A stretch of DNA of 64,000 nucleotides, taken from Pelagivirga sediminicola. GTDB taxonomy: Bacteria; Pseudomonadota; Alphaproteobacteria; Rhodobacterales; Rhodobacteraceae. Of this stretch, positions 27,675 through 36,520 are shown piece by piece. Both the position numbers and the translations under genes were made by a program. Numbering within the stretch: the stretch's first letter is position 1; the number at the start of each line of letters is the position of its first letter. Below the pieces are notes generated by a model, which searched no databases, was not told where the DNA came from, and worked only from the letters and a program-made list of their open reading frames with translations. The stretch covers positions 372,001-436,000 of the forward strand of contig NZ_QCYH01000001.1 of NCBI RefSeq assembly GCF_003072125.1. Reading direction: 5' to 3'.

Positions 27675-28343
27675 TCAGGGCGAGACGGCCGGGCGGTATT
27701 GGCGCATCCACTCCTCGGCGCCCTGCGCCACCGCGCTGTGGACGGCCCGGCCCGCCGCCTCGCCCAGCTCGGTATGCATGCCGGCGTATGAGATGTCACC
27801 CGGCGGGGCGGCCACGGCGATGCAGTCCGTGCCGGTTCCGGTGGCACGCCCGGCGGGCAGATCAAGTCCCGCCTCCATCACCGCCGCGGTGCGCGCGGCG
27901 GCCGCGATGCTGAGCGCTTCCAGCAGCGCCGCATGGGTCAGCCCCGCGCCATGGCCCGGATCAAGGCGCAGCGCGATGTTGATCGTGCCCCAATCGTGGC
28001 CGGTGCGATCCTGCCGATGGCCGATGCGCTCGGCGTTGGACAGCCCCACCGTGGCGATGGCGGTGGCCCGCCCGTCACCGCTCTGCGCCGTTGCCACGTG
28101 ATGATGGCGGATGTCGCGCGATGTCAGGAAGGTCACCGCGTCCAGTGCGCCGCGCGCGGCCAGCGCGCCCTGCAACCAGCCTTCGACATCCAGGGTTTCC
28201 GGCAGATCGGCATTGCGGACCTCTCGCCAGAGGATTCGGCGCGCCGTGACCAGACCGGGGCGGTTGATCGCCCAGCTGAGCACCTGAAAATCGCCGCCAA
28301 GATCGAATTCCAGCCACGGGACGTCCAGTTGAAGTGCGGGCAT
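27675..28343 (-). CDS. cbiZ: Adenosylcobinamide amidohydrolase CbiZ
   Basis: 222-aa enzyme that cleaves the aminopropanol arm of adenosylcobinamide (and of pseudo-B12) to give adenosylcobyric acid, so that imported cobamides can be rebuilt. Family marks: WAINRPGLVTARRILWREVRN near the N-terminus, TSRDIRHHHVA, VGLSNAERIG, and GTGTDCIAVA near the C-terminus. It is the last gene of the btuB-btuF-cbiZ run on the minus strand, 53 nt after btuF, under the cobalamin riboswitch. This fits salvage of exogenous corrinoids. Confidence 0.92.
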   Translation of the reverse strand: MPALQLDVPWLEFDLGGDFQVLSWAINRPGLVTARRILWREVRNADLPETLDVEGWLQGALAARGALDAVTFLTSRDIRHHHVATAQSGDGRATAIATVGLSNAERIGHRQDRTGHDWGTINIALRLDPGHGAGLTHAALLEALSIAAAARTAAVMEAGLDLPAGRATGTGTDCIAVAAPPGDISYAGMHTELGEAAGRAVHSAVAQGAEEWMRQYRPAVSP

Positions 28344-28396
28344 GGTGCCTCCTCAAAGCGCGGTCGGGGCGCCGCATGGACGCCGATCCGCCCGCG

Positions 28397-29263
28397 TCAT
28401 TCGCCCGCCTCGATCCGGCGGCGCGCATCCGCCATATCACCGATCGCGCGCAGGACGAAAGGCGTGCCGCACACCCAATCCTGATCGGAGATCGTGGCGC
28501 GCGCCGCCGGACCGCGCAGCCCGGCCACCACCGGGTGATCCATCACCTCCTCTGCGCGCGAGCCGCCCGGATAGCGTTCTGCCGTGACGACAAGATTGGG
28601 CTGGATCATCGCCAGTATCTCCAAAGGCAGCTTGCCCCAGCCATAGCCCGCCTCGGCCGGCGCGTTTCGCAGGCCCGCCGCGGCCAGGATCTCGCCCGAC
28701 AGGGACTTGTCTCCCGATGTATAGCCGTTGGCCGAATAAAGCGCCGCCCGCGGCGCATCCGGCCCCGGCGCCGCGCCCTGCCCTTTGCGCAGGCGCGCCA
28801 GATCCGTATCGAACTGGGCGATCATGGCGTCCGCCTGCGCCTCGCGCCCCAGCGCGCGGCCCATCTGCGCGATGCGCTCGCGCACTTCATCCAGCGAATG
28901 CACGATGTCGAACTGCACCACCTCGATCCCCAGCCGCCGCAGCAGCGCAACGGTATCGCGGTTGGTATACTCGCCCGCAACCACCAGATCGGGCGTCATG
29001 GCGTGCACCTCCTCGGCGCGCGCGGCATTGATGTGGTGGCGCGCCGCGCGCTCGGGCATGGCCGACACGCGCGGATCGAGCGCGATGCGGCTGACCGAGA
29101 TCAGCTGCCCCGGCGCGGCCAGCAGCATGGCCAGCTGGTCGGTGCACAGGTTGATCGACACCACGCGCTGCGGCGCCGCCGCCACCGGCGGCGCCATCAG
29201 CACCGCCGCACCCGCCAGCAGGGCGCGCGCAGCGATGCACCTGATGCGATCAGAAGGTCGCAC
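28397..29263 (-). CDS. btuF: Periplasmic cobalamin-binding protein (BtuF-like)
   Basis: 288 aa from GTG 29263 (ATG 29275 would give 292); both starts overlap the btuB end. An N-terminal signal peptide (RCIAARALLAGAAVLMAPPVAAA) precedes a class III periplasmic binding fold: RVVSINLCTDQLAMLL, then DLVVAGEYTNRD, then a long rigid helix (the DEVRERIAQMGRALG region), then the C-terminal lobe. This architecture binds vitamin B12, haem or ferric siderophores; the riboswitch, btuB and cbiZ context points to corrinoids. The cognate BtuC permease and BtuD ATPase are not in the window. Confidence 0.85.
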   Translation of the reverse strand: MRPSDRIRCIAARALLAGAAVLMAPPVAAAPQRVVSINLCTDQLAMLLAAPGQLISVSRIALDPRVSAMPERAARHHINAARAEEVHAMTPDLVVAGEYTNRDTVALLRRLGIEVVQFDIVHSLDEVRERIAQMGRALGREAQADAMIAQFDTDLARLRKGQGAAPGPDAPRAALYSANGYTSGDKSLSGEILAAAGLRNAPAEAGYGWGKLPLEILAMIQPNLVVTAERYPGGSRAEEVMDHPVVAGLRGPAARATISDQDWVCGTPFVLRAIGDMADARRRIEAGE

Positions 29264-31091
29264 GAAGCCCGACATAGGCCGCGCGGCCGGGCTGGTTGTA
29301 GCCGCCCGCCGTCTCGTAATCCTCGTCAAAGAGGTTCTCGATCCGCAGGTAAAGCTCGGCCTTTTCGGTGACGTCATAGGACATGCCCGCCCCGACAAGG
29401 GTATAGTCGCCGACCTTGTGACCGACCGGGGCAAACGGGCTGGGGATGATGTCAGCGACATGGCGCACGTCAACATATGCGGACAGCTTGTCGGTGAAGT
29501 CATTGCTGAGCCCGACAACCAGATCATGCTTGGGCGTGCGCTGCAGACGCTGGCCGTCTGTCTCGGCGTCGTTGTAGGTGTAGGCTCCAAAGACGCTCAG
29601 GCCAGTTGTGAGCGCAAATTCACCCGACAACTCGATGCCTTTCGATGTGGTTTCCCCAAGTACCTGAAGGTAGCATCCTTGGTTGCCATTGTTGCATCCG
29701 TTGTTGAAGAAATCGAAATCGATCAGATCGTCGATCGTCGTGTAGAACACCGTCGCCTTGACGTAGCCGGCGGTGCCGAACGTCTTTTCGACGCCCAGCT
29801 CATAGCTGGTGCTGTTTTCGGGCTGCAGCGACGGAAGGCCATAAAGGCTGAAACGCTCGTAAAGCGATGGCGCGCGGTAGCCTGTCCCGACGACGGCGCG
29901 GAACGCCACATCCTCGACAGGTCGCCACACGGCCGCCAGTCGGCCCGTTGTCTTGCCGCCGAAATCGGAGTTGTCATCATAGCGCAGCGCCGCGGACAGA
30001 TCGATCCGGTCGGTGGGGCTGACCAGCAATTCGGCCTTTATCGCGGTATTGTCTTCTGACCCGCGGTCGGCATCGTTGGTAAACTTTTCGGTTACGTGCT
30101 CGGCCCCAAAACTAAGTGTCGTGGCCGCGCCCAGTTCGGCAGTGCCAAGATAATCGAAGGTCTGGCGCTCGCCGGTGAACTTGCGGGTGAATCCTCCGGG
30201 ATCGTCGCGGTCGATATCGAAATAGGTGTAGCTGACAGTGTGGGTCAGCGCACCGGCCTCCAGCGTTGAAAAGACACGTGCGCCCCATTCCTCGATGTAG
30301 TTCTCGCCAGTAGGGTCATTGAAACGGTCGATCTCGACCTTGCCGTCGCGGTAATGCAGCGCGGTCCCCACCGTGAGGCTGTCAGTGACCGCATATTCGC
30401 CCGTCATATCAACGGTCGTCTGCCGGAAGCCGTCCTTTTCGGTGTTGAAACTCTGCGCCGAGAAGCCGTCAGTTTCGATCCGGCCATAGCTGAGCGCGAC
30501 ATAGCCCCGCTCGGTCTTGTAGCCCGCGCTCAGGCTGCCGGAGTAGGTGTCATAGGTGCCGGCCTCGACATTTGCCTCGCCGGAATATCCCAGCTTTTCG
30601 GGCGTGAACGTCGTCATGTTGATCACGCCCGCAATCGCCTGCGAGCCGTAGAGCGCAGATTGCGAGCCCTTCAGCACCTCGATGCGCTGGATGCCCGACG
30701 ATGTCAGCCCGCCAAAGTTGAACTCCTGACCGCCATTGGAGGGATCGGATATGTCCATGCCGTTCAGGCGCACCCCGACATACCGGGCCGAAAGCCCGCG
30801 AATACGCAAGGTCGAGCCTGCGCCCAAGCCGCCAGTCGACGACGAGGAGACCCCTGGAAGCCGGTCAAGGCGGTCCAGAACGCGGGTGTCGTTCCGGCCC
30901 ACCTCGCCCCCCTCCAGCACCTCGACGGTGGCGCCCGTGCGGCCAAGCTCGACCGGGGTGAGGCTGGAGGACAGGACGAGAGTGCCCAGATCATAGGTTT
31001 GCTGCGCGGCGGCGCCGTTTGCGATCAGCGTGCCGCCAAGGGCCAGACCGGTTGCGGTGAGGCATGTCGTGGTGAGAAAAGAGCGTTTCAT
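29250..31091 (-). CDS. btuB: TonB-dependent vitamin B12 receptor BtuB
   Basis: 613-aa outer-membrane receptor. Signal peptide MKRSFLTTTCLTATGLALGG..AAAQ; TonB-box-like segment YDLGTLVLSSS; plug domain with RLPGVSSSSTGG and IQRIEVLKGSQSALYGSQAIAGVINM; then a 22-strand barrel ending GRAAYVGLRATF with the C-terminal Phe needed for BAM recognition. Size and plug resemble E. coli BtuB (about 600 aa). Expression should fall when B12 is plentiful, through the riboswitch upstream. A GGAG 6 nt before ATG is the ribosome-binding site. Confidence 0.93.
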   Translation of the reverse strand: MKRSFLTTTCLTATGLALGGTLIANGAAAQQTYDLGTLVLSSSLTPVELGRTGATVEVLEGGEVGRNDTRVLDRLDRLPGVSSSSTGGLGAGSTLRIRGLSARYVGVRLNGMDISDPSNGGQEFNFGGLTSSGIQRIEVLKGSQSALYGSQAIAGVINMTTFTPEKLGYSGEANVEAGTYDTYSGSLSAGYKTERGYVALSYGRIETDGFSAQSFNTEKDGFRQTTVDMTGEYAVTDSLTVGTALHYRDGKVEIDRFNDPTGENYIEEWGARVFSTLEAGALTHTVSYTYFDIDRDDPGGFTRKFTGERQTFDYLGTAELGAATTLSFGAEHVTEKFTNDADRGSEDNTAIKAELLVSPTDRIDLSAALRYDDNSDFGGKTTGRLAAVWRPVEDVAFRAVVGTGYRAPSLYERFSLYGLPSLQPENSTSYELGVEKTFGTAGYVKATVFYTTIDDLIDFDFFNNGCNNGNQGCYLQVLGETTSKGIELSGEFALTTGLSVFGAYTYNDAETDGQRLQRTPKHDLVVGLSNDFTDKLSAYVDVRHVADIIPSPFAPVGHKVGDYTLVGAGMSYDVTEKAELYLRIENLFDEDYETAGGYNQPGRAAYVGLRATF

Positions 31092-31242
31092 TTACGTCTC
31101 CGGGTCGCCTCGGGCGGAGGCGGTGCAGTCGAGGATATGCATGCGGAGTGACGTCTGGCCCCTCCGCAGGCGGCGAAAATGCCACCACACCGGAAGAATC
31201 CGTTGCCCACGACGCGCCCCGCGTCCGGACAGGGTGAGCACT

Positions 31243-31425
31243 TTGGCAGGTCTCCTGACTTGCGGGTCGTCGCTGGCCGGGCCTTCCCGCCGTGGATACG
31301 GCAGTGACATGATTCCGGCTTCGCTCGCCGCCTACAGTTGCGGGGGCAGTCACGGTTTTGGCAAATGGCGCCGCACCGTAGTTCCCTATTATCCGAACGG
31401 TTTCCCGTCCGGGCCAAAGCATGTC
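31243..31425 (-). ncRNA. Cobalamin (AdoCbl) riboswitch
   Basis: The leader of btuB on the minus strand carries the cobalamin riboswitch core: TAATAGGGAA followed by CGGTGCGG, then ACTGCCCCCGCAACTGTA (the most conserved block), a GGCGAGCGAAGC arm with ATCATGTCACTG, and the B12 box AAGTCAGGAGACCTGCC at 31245-31261. It ends ~150 nt before the btuB start. That spacer contains CCTCCGC, which could pair with the btuB GGAG, suggesting translational control. The 5' boundary is approximate. The whole 31092-31515 interval holds no protein gene. Confidence 0.95.
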
Positions 31426-31515
31426 ACCTCTAGCCCAGCCGCCCTGCGTTAGAAAGGGAAAAATGCCGCGCCGGGCCGAATGATGGCTGGCCTGCACAAG
31501 CTGAAAAGCGCGGGA

Positions 31516-31591
31516 TGGTGGGTGATGAGGGACTCGAACCCCCGGCATCTTCGGTGTAAACGAAGCGCTCTACCAACTGAGCTAATCACCC
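31516..31591 (-). tRNA. tRNA-Val(TAC)
   Basis: 76-nt tRNA on the minus strand: acceptor GGGTGAT/ATCACCC, discriminator A and encoded CCA, D-arm TAGCTCAGTTGGTAGA, anticodon stem CTTCG/CGAAG with loop TTTACAC (anticodon TAC, Val), and T-arm GGGGGTTCGAGTCCC. It lies just upstream of the cobalamin riboswitch leader, both on the minus strand. Confidence 0.97.
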
Positions 31592-31768
31592 GCGCGCCCC
31601 CTTTAGTGGTGCGCGCGGGATCTGGCAAGAGCCTTGAGAGCAGATCTGCGCCGCTTTGGTTGAAGTCGGCGACGCAACACACTGATAAAAATCGTTAAAC
31701 GACCTTCAAGCACGGCCGATTACCTTGGCGTCCTGCGGCCCTTTCCAGGGTCGGACGCAAGCGCCTGC

Positions 31769-32469
31769 TTACCAGCGCTTTTCGATCCCGATCGACACCG
31801 TCGTCATGTCCATGCCGATCTTGCCGGATCGCCGCTGTCGGCAACGATGGCGCCGGTGCTGGAGGCAAGATCGTAATAGGCAACCTCGCCGCGCAGCGCC
31901 CAGCCCGATTGCAGCATTTTCTGAACACCCAGGGCCGCCGTCCAGCCATCCACGCTGGCGCTGTTGTCGAGGAATACCGGCGCTGCCCCGGCCCTCGCGG
32001 CATCGGCCTTGGCGTCGCCGAACGCATAGCCGGCGGCGCCGTAGATCAGGATGTCGTTGAACGCCCGGCCATAGCGGCCCCGTATCGCGCCGAAATCCTC
32101 CAGCTCCGACGAACAGGTGAATGTGGGGTTCGGGCATTCCGTGGAGCCCGTGATGTCCGCGAAATTATAGGCCAGATCCACGCCGAAGACATTCGCGCCG
32201 GACTGGAAATCGTAGCCGCCGTAAATGCCGCCAAACAGCCCGTCACTGTCATGGTCCGCCGCGTTCGGTGTCGCGCCCCTGTAGCGGAAATCGGTATCGG
32301 CAAAGCCACCGCCGAACTGCGCGCCCACGAACGGGCCGGACCAGTCGACCAAGGCGGGCGCGATGATCGGGGCAGGCGCTGGCGCTGGCGCGACGTTGCC
32401 CGCCAGCGCGGCGCTAGCCCCAAGCGATGCCGCGACGCCGGCAATGATGCCGAGGTTTTTGATGAACAT
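31769..32469 (-). pseudogene. Outer-membrane beta-barrel protein with apparent C-terminal frameshift
   Basis: Omp25/Omp31-like porin-fold protein. Start ATG 32469 with signal peptide MFIKNLGIIAGVAASLGASAALAG, a Pro-Ala linker, then barrel strands (WSGPFVGAQFGGGFADTDF, GGIYGGYDFQSG, and so on). The open frame ends at 31804 after ...VADSGDPARSAWT, without a proper last strand. Reading one base shifted from about 31826 continues GKIGMDMTTVSIGIEKRW and stops at 31769, giving the expected aromatic C-terminus (Trp) for BAM-dependent insertion. A single lost C after GATCC explains it. It is either a mutation, an assembly error, or a truncated but expressed 221-aa form. Confidence 0.8.
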
Positions 32470-32672
32470 GACAGTTTTTCCCCTTGTTCCGAACTTCAGT
32501 GCCCCTCCTTAGGACACCGGCGCCGGGCCGCGCCCCGTCCGTTTGGAGGGGGAACGACCACTTTACTGCGCGCGGCCTCGGGCGGCGGGGTGCCACTCCA
32601 CTGTTGTTATTTCGAATCCACCTGGCGTAAGCTGGCCGAACCGCTGGGAAAACCACGAGGGGAACGGGCCAG

Positions 32673-33656
32673 ATGACACCATTCGCCATCGCAGGCGTTC
32701 AGATGCACGTCAACGCGCTGCAGTCCAATGTGGATGGGATGCTCCATCGGCTGGATCTGCTCATGGCGCGGTTTCCCTGGACGCAGATGGTGCTGTTTTC
32801 CGAGCTTGCGCCGTTTGGCCCGCTGACAAAATTCTCACTGCCGCTGCGCAACGAGACGGTGGACCGCTTTTGCGAGGCGGCCCGGCGTCATAATGTGTGG
32901 CTGATACCCGGCTCGATGTTCGAGACGGCCGAGGATGGGCGCATCTTCAACACCGCCAGCGTCATCGACCCGGCGGGCGAGGTTATCTGCACCTATCGCA
33001 AGATATTCCCCTTCCGCCCCTACGAGGAAGGGGTCGAGGCCGGGACCGAATTCTGCATCTTCGACGTGCCCGAGGTGGGCCGCTTCGGCCTCTCGATCTG
33101 CTATGACATGTGGTTTCCCGAAACCACGCGCCAGTTGACCAGCCAAGGGGTCGAGGTGCTGCTGCACCCGGTGCTGACCGGGACCACCGACCGCGAGGCC
33201 GAGCTGGCCATCGCGCGGGCCACCGCGGCGCAGTTTCAATGCTATATCTTCGATGTGAACGGGCTTGGCGCGGGCGGTGTGGGCAAATCCTGCGTCGTGG
33301 ATCCGACATCGATGGTGCTGCACCAATCCGCGGGCCAGGAGGACATGTTCCCGATCGAGGTGGATCTGGACACCGTGCGCCGCCAGCGCGAGCGCGGCAT
33401 GAAGGGGCTGGGCCAAGTGCTGAAAAGCTTTCGCGACCGCGAGGTGGATTTTTCCGTCTATGACCGCACCAGCGGCACGGATGCCTATCTGCACCGGCTG
33501 GGTCCGCTCGACATTCCGCGCCAGGACCGCGTCGGCGCGCTGCGCGCCGATCTGACCGCGCCGGATGCCCGGATCGGCAAGGATACAGGCGGCGGCGCGC
33601 TGCCCGAGGGGGATGCGCCGGGTTTCAACGGGGGATTGCCGCCGATCACGAATTGA
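32673..33656 (+). CDS. Carbon-nitrogen hydrolase (nitrilase superfamily), first gene of the unknown-product operon
   Basis: 327-aa cytoplasmic amidase-type enzyme with the full Glu-Lys-Cys triad: Glu44 (FSELAPF), Lys110 (TYRKIFPF) and Cys143 (SICYDMWFPE). The Cys motif resembles N-carbamoylputrescine and N-carbamoyl-amino-acid amidohydrolases (CWDQWFPE type) more than true nitrilases. The C-terminal ~60 residues (after ~265) extend beyond the core and are Gly/Pro-rich. Start ATG 32673 has GGGGAA 9-10 nt upstream. A gap of 78 nt separates it from the decarboxylase; the same strand and context suggest one operon. The substrate is unknown; an amide of an amine made by the next enzyme is plausible. 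Confidence 0.85.
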   Translation: MTPFAIAGVQMHVNALQSNVDGMLHRLDLLMARFPWTQMVLFSELAPFGPLTKFSLPLRNETVDRFCEAARRHNVWLIPGSMFETAEDGRIFNTASVIDPAGEVICTYRKIFPFRPYEEGVEAGTEFCIFDVPEVGRFGLSICYDMWFPETTRQLTSQGVEVLLHPVLTGTTDREAELAIARATAAQFQCYIFDVNGLGAGGVGKSCVVDPTSMVLHQSAGQEDMFPIEVDLDTVRRQRERGMKGLGQVLKSFRDREVDFSVYDRTSGTDAYLHRLGPLDIPRQDRVGALRADLTAPDARIGKDTGGGALPEGDAPGFNGGLPPITN

Positions 33657-33734
33657 TGACACCGCGGACGATCAGGATACATCAACTCCCCCCCGCGACC
33701 ATCCTGATCCGCCGCCACAACACGGGGAAATTGA

Positions 33735-36494
33735 ATGCAGTCCATGACAGACTACTACTCGGCCGTGCAGTTGCGCGCCGACCGCTGGAGCGCGCTGCGC
33801 GAGGCCACGGGGGCGCTGGTACGCGCGCCGGGGGGCCGGATGGCCAAGTCACTGACCACGAAGATCGACGGTCTGCTACATTCGCTCGCCCCGATCGAGG
33901 CGTATTGGGCCTTTCCCGGCACCGCCGCCTTTGACATGCTGCGCCGCGCCTTCGACACCGGACATTACGAAGACCTGGCCTTCACCGTGCAGCGCATCAC
34001 CCGCGCGCTGACCAGCGGCGCGTATCGGCGGCGCCACATCCCGCTGGACCGCGACGGCACGGAATCGGACGATCACGAAGACGAGGCGATGCAATCGCTG
34101 GAGGCCCGCGCCCACACCAAGCCCTATTTCGAAGTGATGATCGTCGACAATCTCAACGAGCATCAGGAGCGCTGGCTGAAATCCAATTTCAGCCGCATGC
34201 GCCGCCCCGAGGACCCCTTTCACTACGAGACTGTCGTCGTGCCCAGCCTGCAGGATGCGCTGGTGGGGGTGTTGTTCAATCACAATATCCAGGCCATCGT
34301 TGTGCGCCCCGGCCTGATCCTGGAATCCAAGGTCGATCTGCCGATCCTTGCGCGCTATCTGAACCGCGCCGGCGGGATGGAGGCACTGGAGGAACTGGAC
34401 CCCGGCAATTACGGCCCCGAGCTGTGCCGCATGATCGCCCGCGTGCGCCCCGAGCTGGACGCGTATCTGATCACCGACCGCTCGGTCGAGGATATCGCGG
34501 GGCTGGACCTCGGCATCTGCCGCCGGGTGTTCTATAATCAGGAAGATTTCCTGGAGCTGCATCTGAACATCATCCGCGGCGTGCAGTCGCGCTACAAGAC
34601 GCCGTTCTTCACCGCGCTGATGGAGTATTCCAAGCAGCCCACCGGCGTGTTTCACGCCATGCCGATCAGCCGCGGCAAATCGATTTCACGGTCGCACTGG
34701 ATCCAGGACATGGGCGCCTTTTACGGCCCCAACATCTTCCTTGCGGAAACCTCGGCCACGTCGGGCGGGCTCGACAGCCTGCTGGAGCCGATCGGCCCGA
34801 TTAAGGAGGCGCAGCGCCTTGCCAGCCGCGCCTTCGGGTCCAAGCAGACGTATTTTGCCACCAACGGCACCTCGACCTGCAACAAGATCGTCGTGCAGGG
34901 GCTGATCCGCCCCGGCGACATCGTGCTGGTCGACCGCGACTGTCACAAGTCGCACCATTACGGCATGGTGCTGTCCGGCGCGCAGGTCTGCTATCTCGAC
35001 AGCTATCCGTTGAACGAATATTCGATGTACGGCGCCGTGCCCCTGCGCGAGATGAAAAAGCAACTGCTGGAGCTGAAGGCGGCGGGCAAGCTGGATCGCG
35101 TGCGCATGCTGCTGCTGACCAACTGCACGTTTGACGGCATCGTCTATAACGTCGAGCGGGTGATGGAGGAATGTCTCGCCATCAAGCCCGATCTGGTGTT
35201 CCTGTGGGACGAGGCATGGTTCGCCTTTGCCCGTTTCGGGCCCACCTATCGCCAGCGCACGGCGATGAACGCCGCCAACAACCTGCGCGAGCGGCTGCGC
35301 AGCGAAGAGCATATCAAGGCCTTCGATGCCCAGCAGGAGGTGCTGAAGGATGCCGATACCGAAACGCTGCTGAACACCCGCCTGATCCCGCCGCCCACAT
35401 CGCGCGTGCGCGTCTATGCCACCCAATCGACGCACAAGACGCTGACATCGCTGCGCCAGGGCTCGATGATCCATGTCAACGATCAGGACTTCAAGGGCGA
35501 GGTCGAGGCGTCCTTTCGCGAGGCGTATATGACGCACACCTCCACCTCGCCCAATTATCAGATCATAGCGTCGCTGGATGTGGGCCGCCGGCAGGTCGAA
35601 CTGGAAGGCTTCGAATTTGTCCAGCGCCAGGTCGAGGCGGCGATGTCGATGCGGCGCGCGATCTCTACCCATCCGCTTTTGCAGAAGTATTTCAAGGTGC
35701 TGGCCGCCGGTGACATGATCCCCGAGGCCCACCGCGAGAGCGGCGTGACCAGCTATTACGACCCCGAACAGGGCTGGACCGATATGTGGGAGTGCTGGGA
35801 AAAGGACGAGTTCGTTCTGGACGCCACCCGCGTGACGCTGTCCGTGGGCGGCACCGGCTGGGACGGAGACACGTTCAAGACCGATATCCTGATGGACAAA
35901 TACGGCATCCAGATCAACAAGACGTCGCGCAACACGGTCCTGTTCATGACCAATATCGGCACCACGCGGTCCTCGGTCGCCTATCTGATCGAGGTGCTGG
36001 TGGAAATCGCGCGCGAGCTGGACGAGTTGCAGGATGACGCGTCGATGATGGAGCGGCGCGGCTTTGAAAAGCGCGTCTCCAACCTGATGGACGATCTGCC
36101 CCCCCTGCCCGATTTCTCGCGCTTTCACGATGCGTTCCGGTCCGGATCCGAGACGCCGGAGGGCGATATCCGCTCGGCCTTCTTCCTCAGCTATGACGAG
36201 AAGAACTGCGACTATCTGGAGCTTGACGGCTCGATCCACGACGCGATGGCCAGCGGCGATCCGGTGGTGTCCTCGCAATTCATCATCCCCTACCCGCCCG
36301 GCTTTCCGATCCTTGTGCCGGGCCAGGTGGTCAGCCCTGAAATCCTGTCCTTCATGCGGGCCTTGGACGTCAGCGAGATCCACGGATATCGCGGCGATCT
36401 GGGCCTTCGGGTGTTCACGCAGGACGCGCTGAAGCGCGCGGGCGAGGCGAATCAGGCGCGGCTCAAGCTGAACGACGCACGCGCGAAACTATAA
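33735..36494 (+). CDS. Orn/Lys/Arg-type PLP decarboxylase, extended form
   Basis: 919-aa fold-type I PLP enzyme of the basic amino acid decarboxylase family. The PLP Lys is Lys568 in ATQSTHKTLTS; other family blocks are ETSATSGGLDSLLEP, DRDCHKSHHYGMV, LTNCTFDGIVYNV and FLWDEAWFAF. It is longer than inducible LdcI/AdiA (about 710-760 aa) because of ~150 extra N-terminal residues before the wing domain. The expected reaction is decarboxylation of lysine, ornithine or arginine to cadaverine, putrescine or agmatine. Start ATG 33735 has GGGGA ~6 nt upstream. It is followed after 26 nt by the ATP-grasp gene, so the amine product is probably passed to a ligation step. Confidence 0.88.
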   Translation: MQSMTDYYSAVQLRADRWSALREATGALVRAPGGRMAKSLTTKIDGLLHSLAPIEAYWAFPGTAAFDMLRRAFDTGHYEDLAFTVQRITRALTSGAYRRRHIPLDRDGTESDDHEDEAMQSLEARAHTKPYFEVMIVDNLNEHQERWLKSNFSRMRRPEDPFHYETVVVPSLQDALVGVLFNHNIQAIVVRPGLILESKVDLPILARYLNRAGGMEALEELDPGNYGPELCRMIARVRPELDAYLITDRSVEDIAGLDLGICRRVFYNQEDFLELHLNIIRGVQSRYKTPFFTALMEYSKQPTGVFHAMPISRGKSISRSHWIQDMGAFYGPNIFLAETSATSGGLDSLLEPIGPIKEAQRLASRAFGSKQTYFATNGTSTCNKIVVQGLIRPGDIVLVDRDCHKSHHYGMVLSGAQVCYLDSYPLNEYSMYGAVPLREMKKQLLELKAAGKLDRVRMLLLTNCTFDGIVYNVERVMEECLAIKPDLVFLWDEAWFAFARFGPTYRQRTAMNAANNLRERLRSEEHIKAFDAQQEVLKDADTETLLNTRLIPPPTSRVRVYATQSTHKTLTSLRQGSMIHVNDQDFKGEVEASFREAYMTHTSTSPNYQIIASLDVGRRQVELEGFEFVQRQVEAAMSMRRAISTHPLLQKYFKVLAAGDMIPEAHRESGVTSYYDPEQGWTDMWECWEKDEFVLDATRVTLSVGGTGWDGDTFKTDILMDKYGIQINKTSRNTVLFMTNIGTTRSSVAYLIEVLVEIARELDELQDDASMMERRGFEKRVSNLMDDLPPLPDFSRFHDAFRSGSETPEGDIRSAFFLSYDEKNCDYLELDGSIHDAMASGDPVVSSQFIIPYPPGFPILVPGQVVSPEILSFMRALDVSEIHGYRGDLGLRVFTQDALKRAGEANQARLKLNDARAKL

Positions 36495-36520
36495 GAAACG
36501 ACAAAGGGAGAAACACGCAA

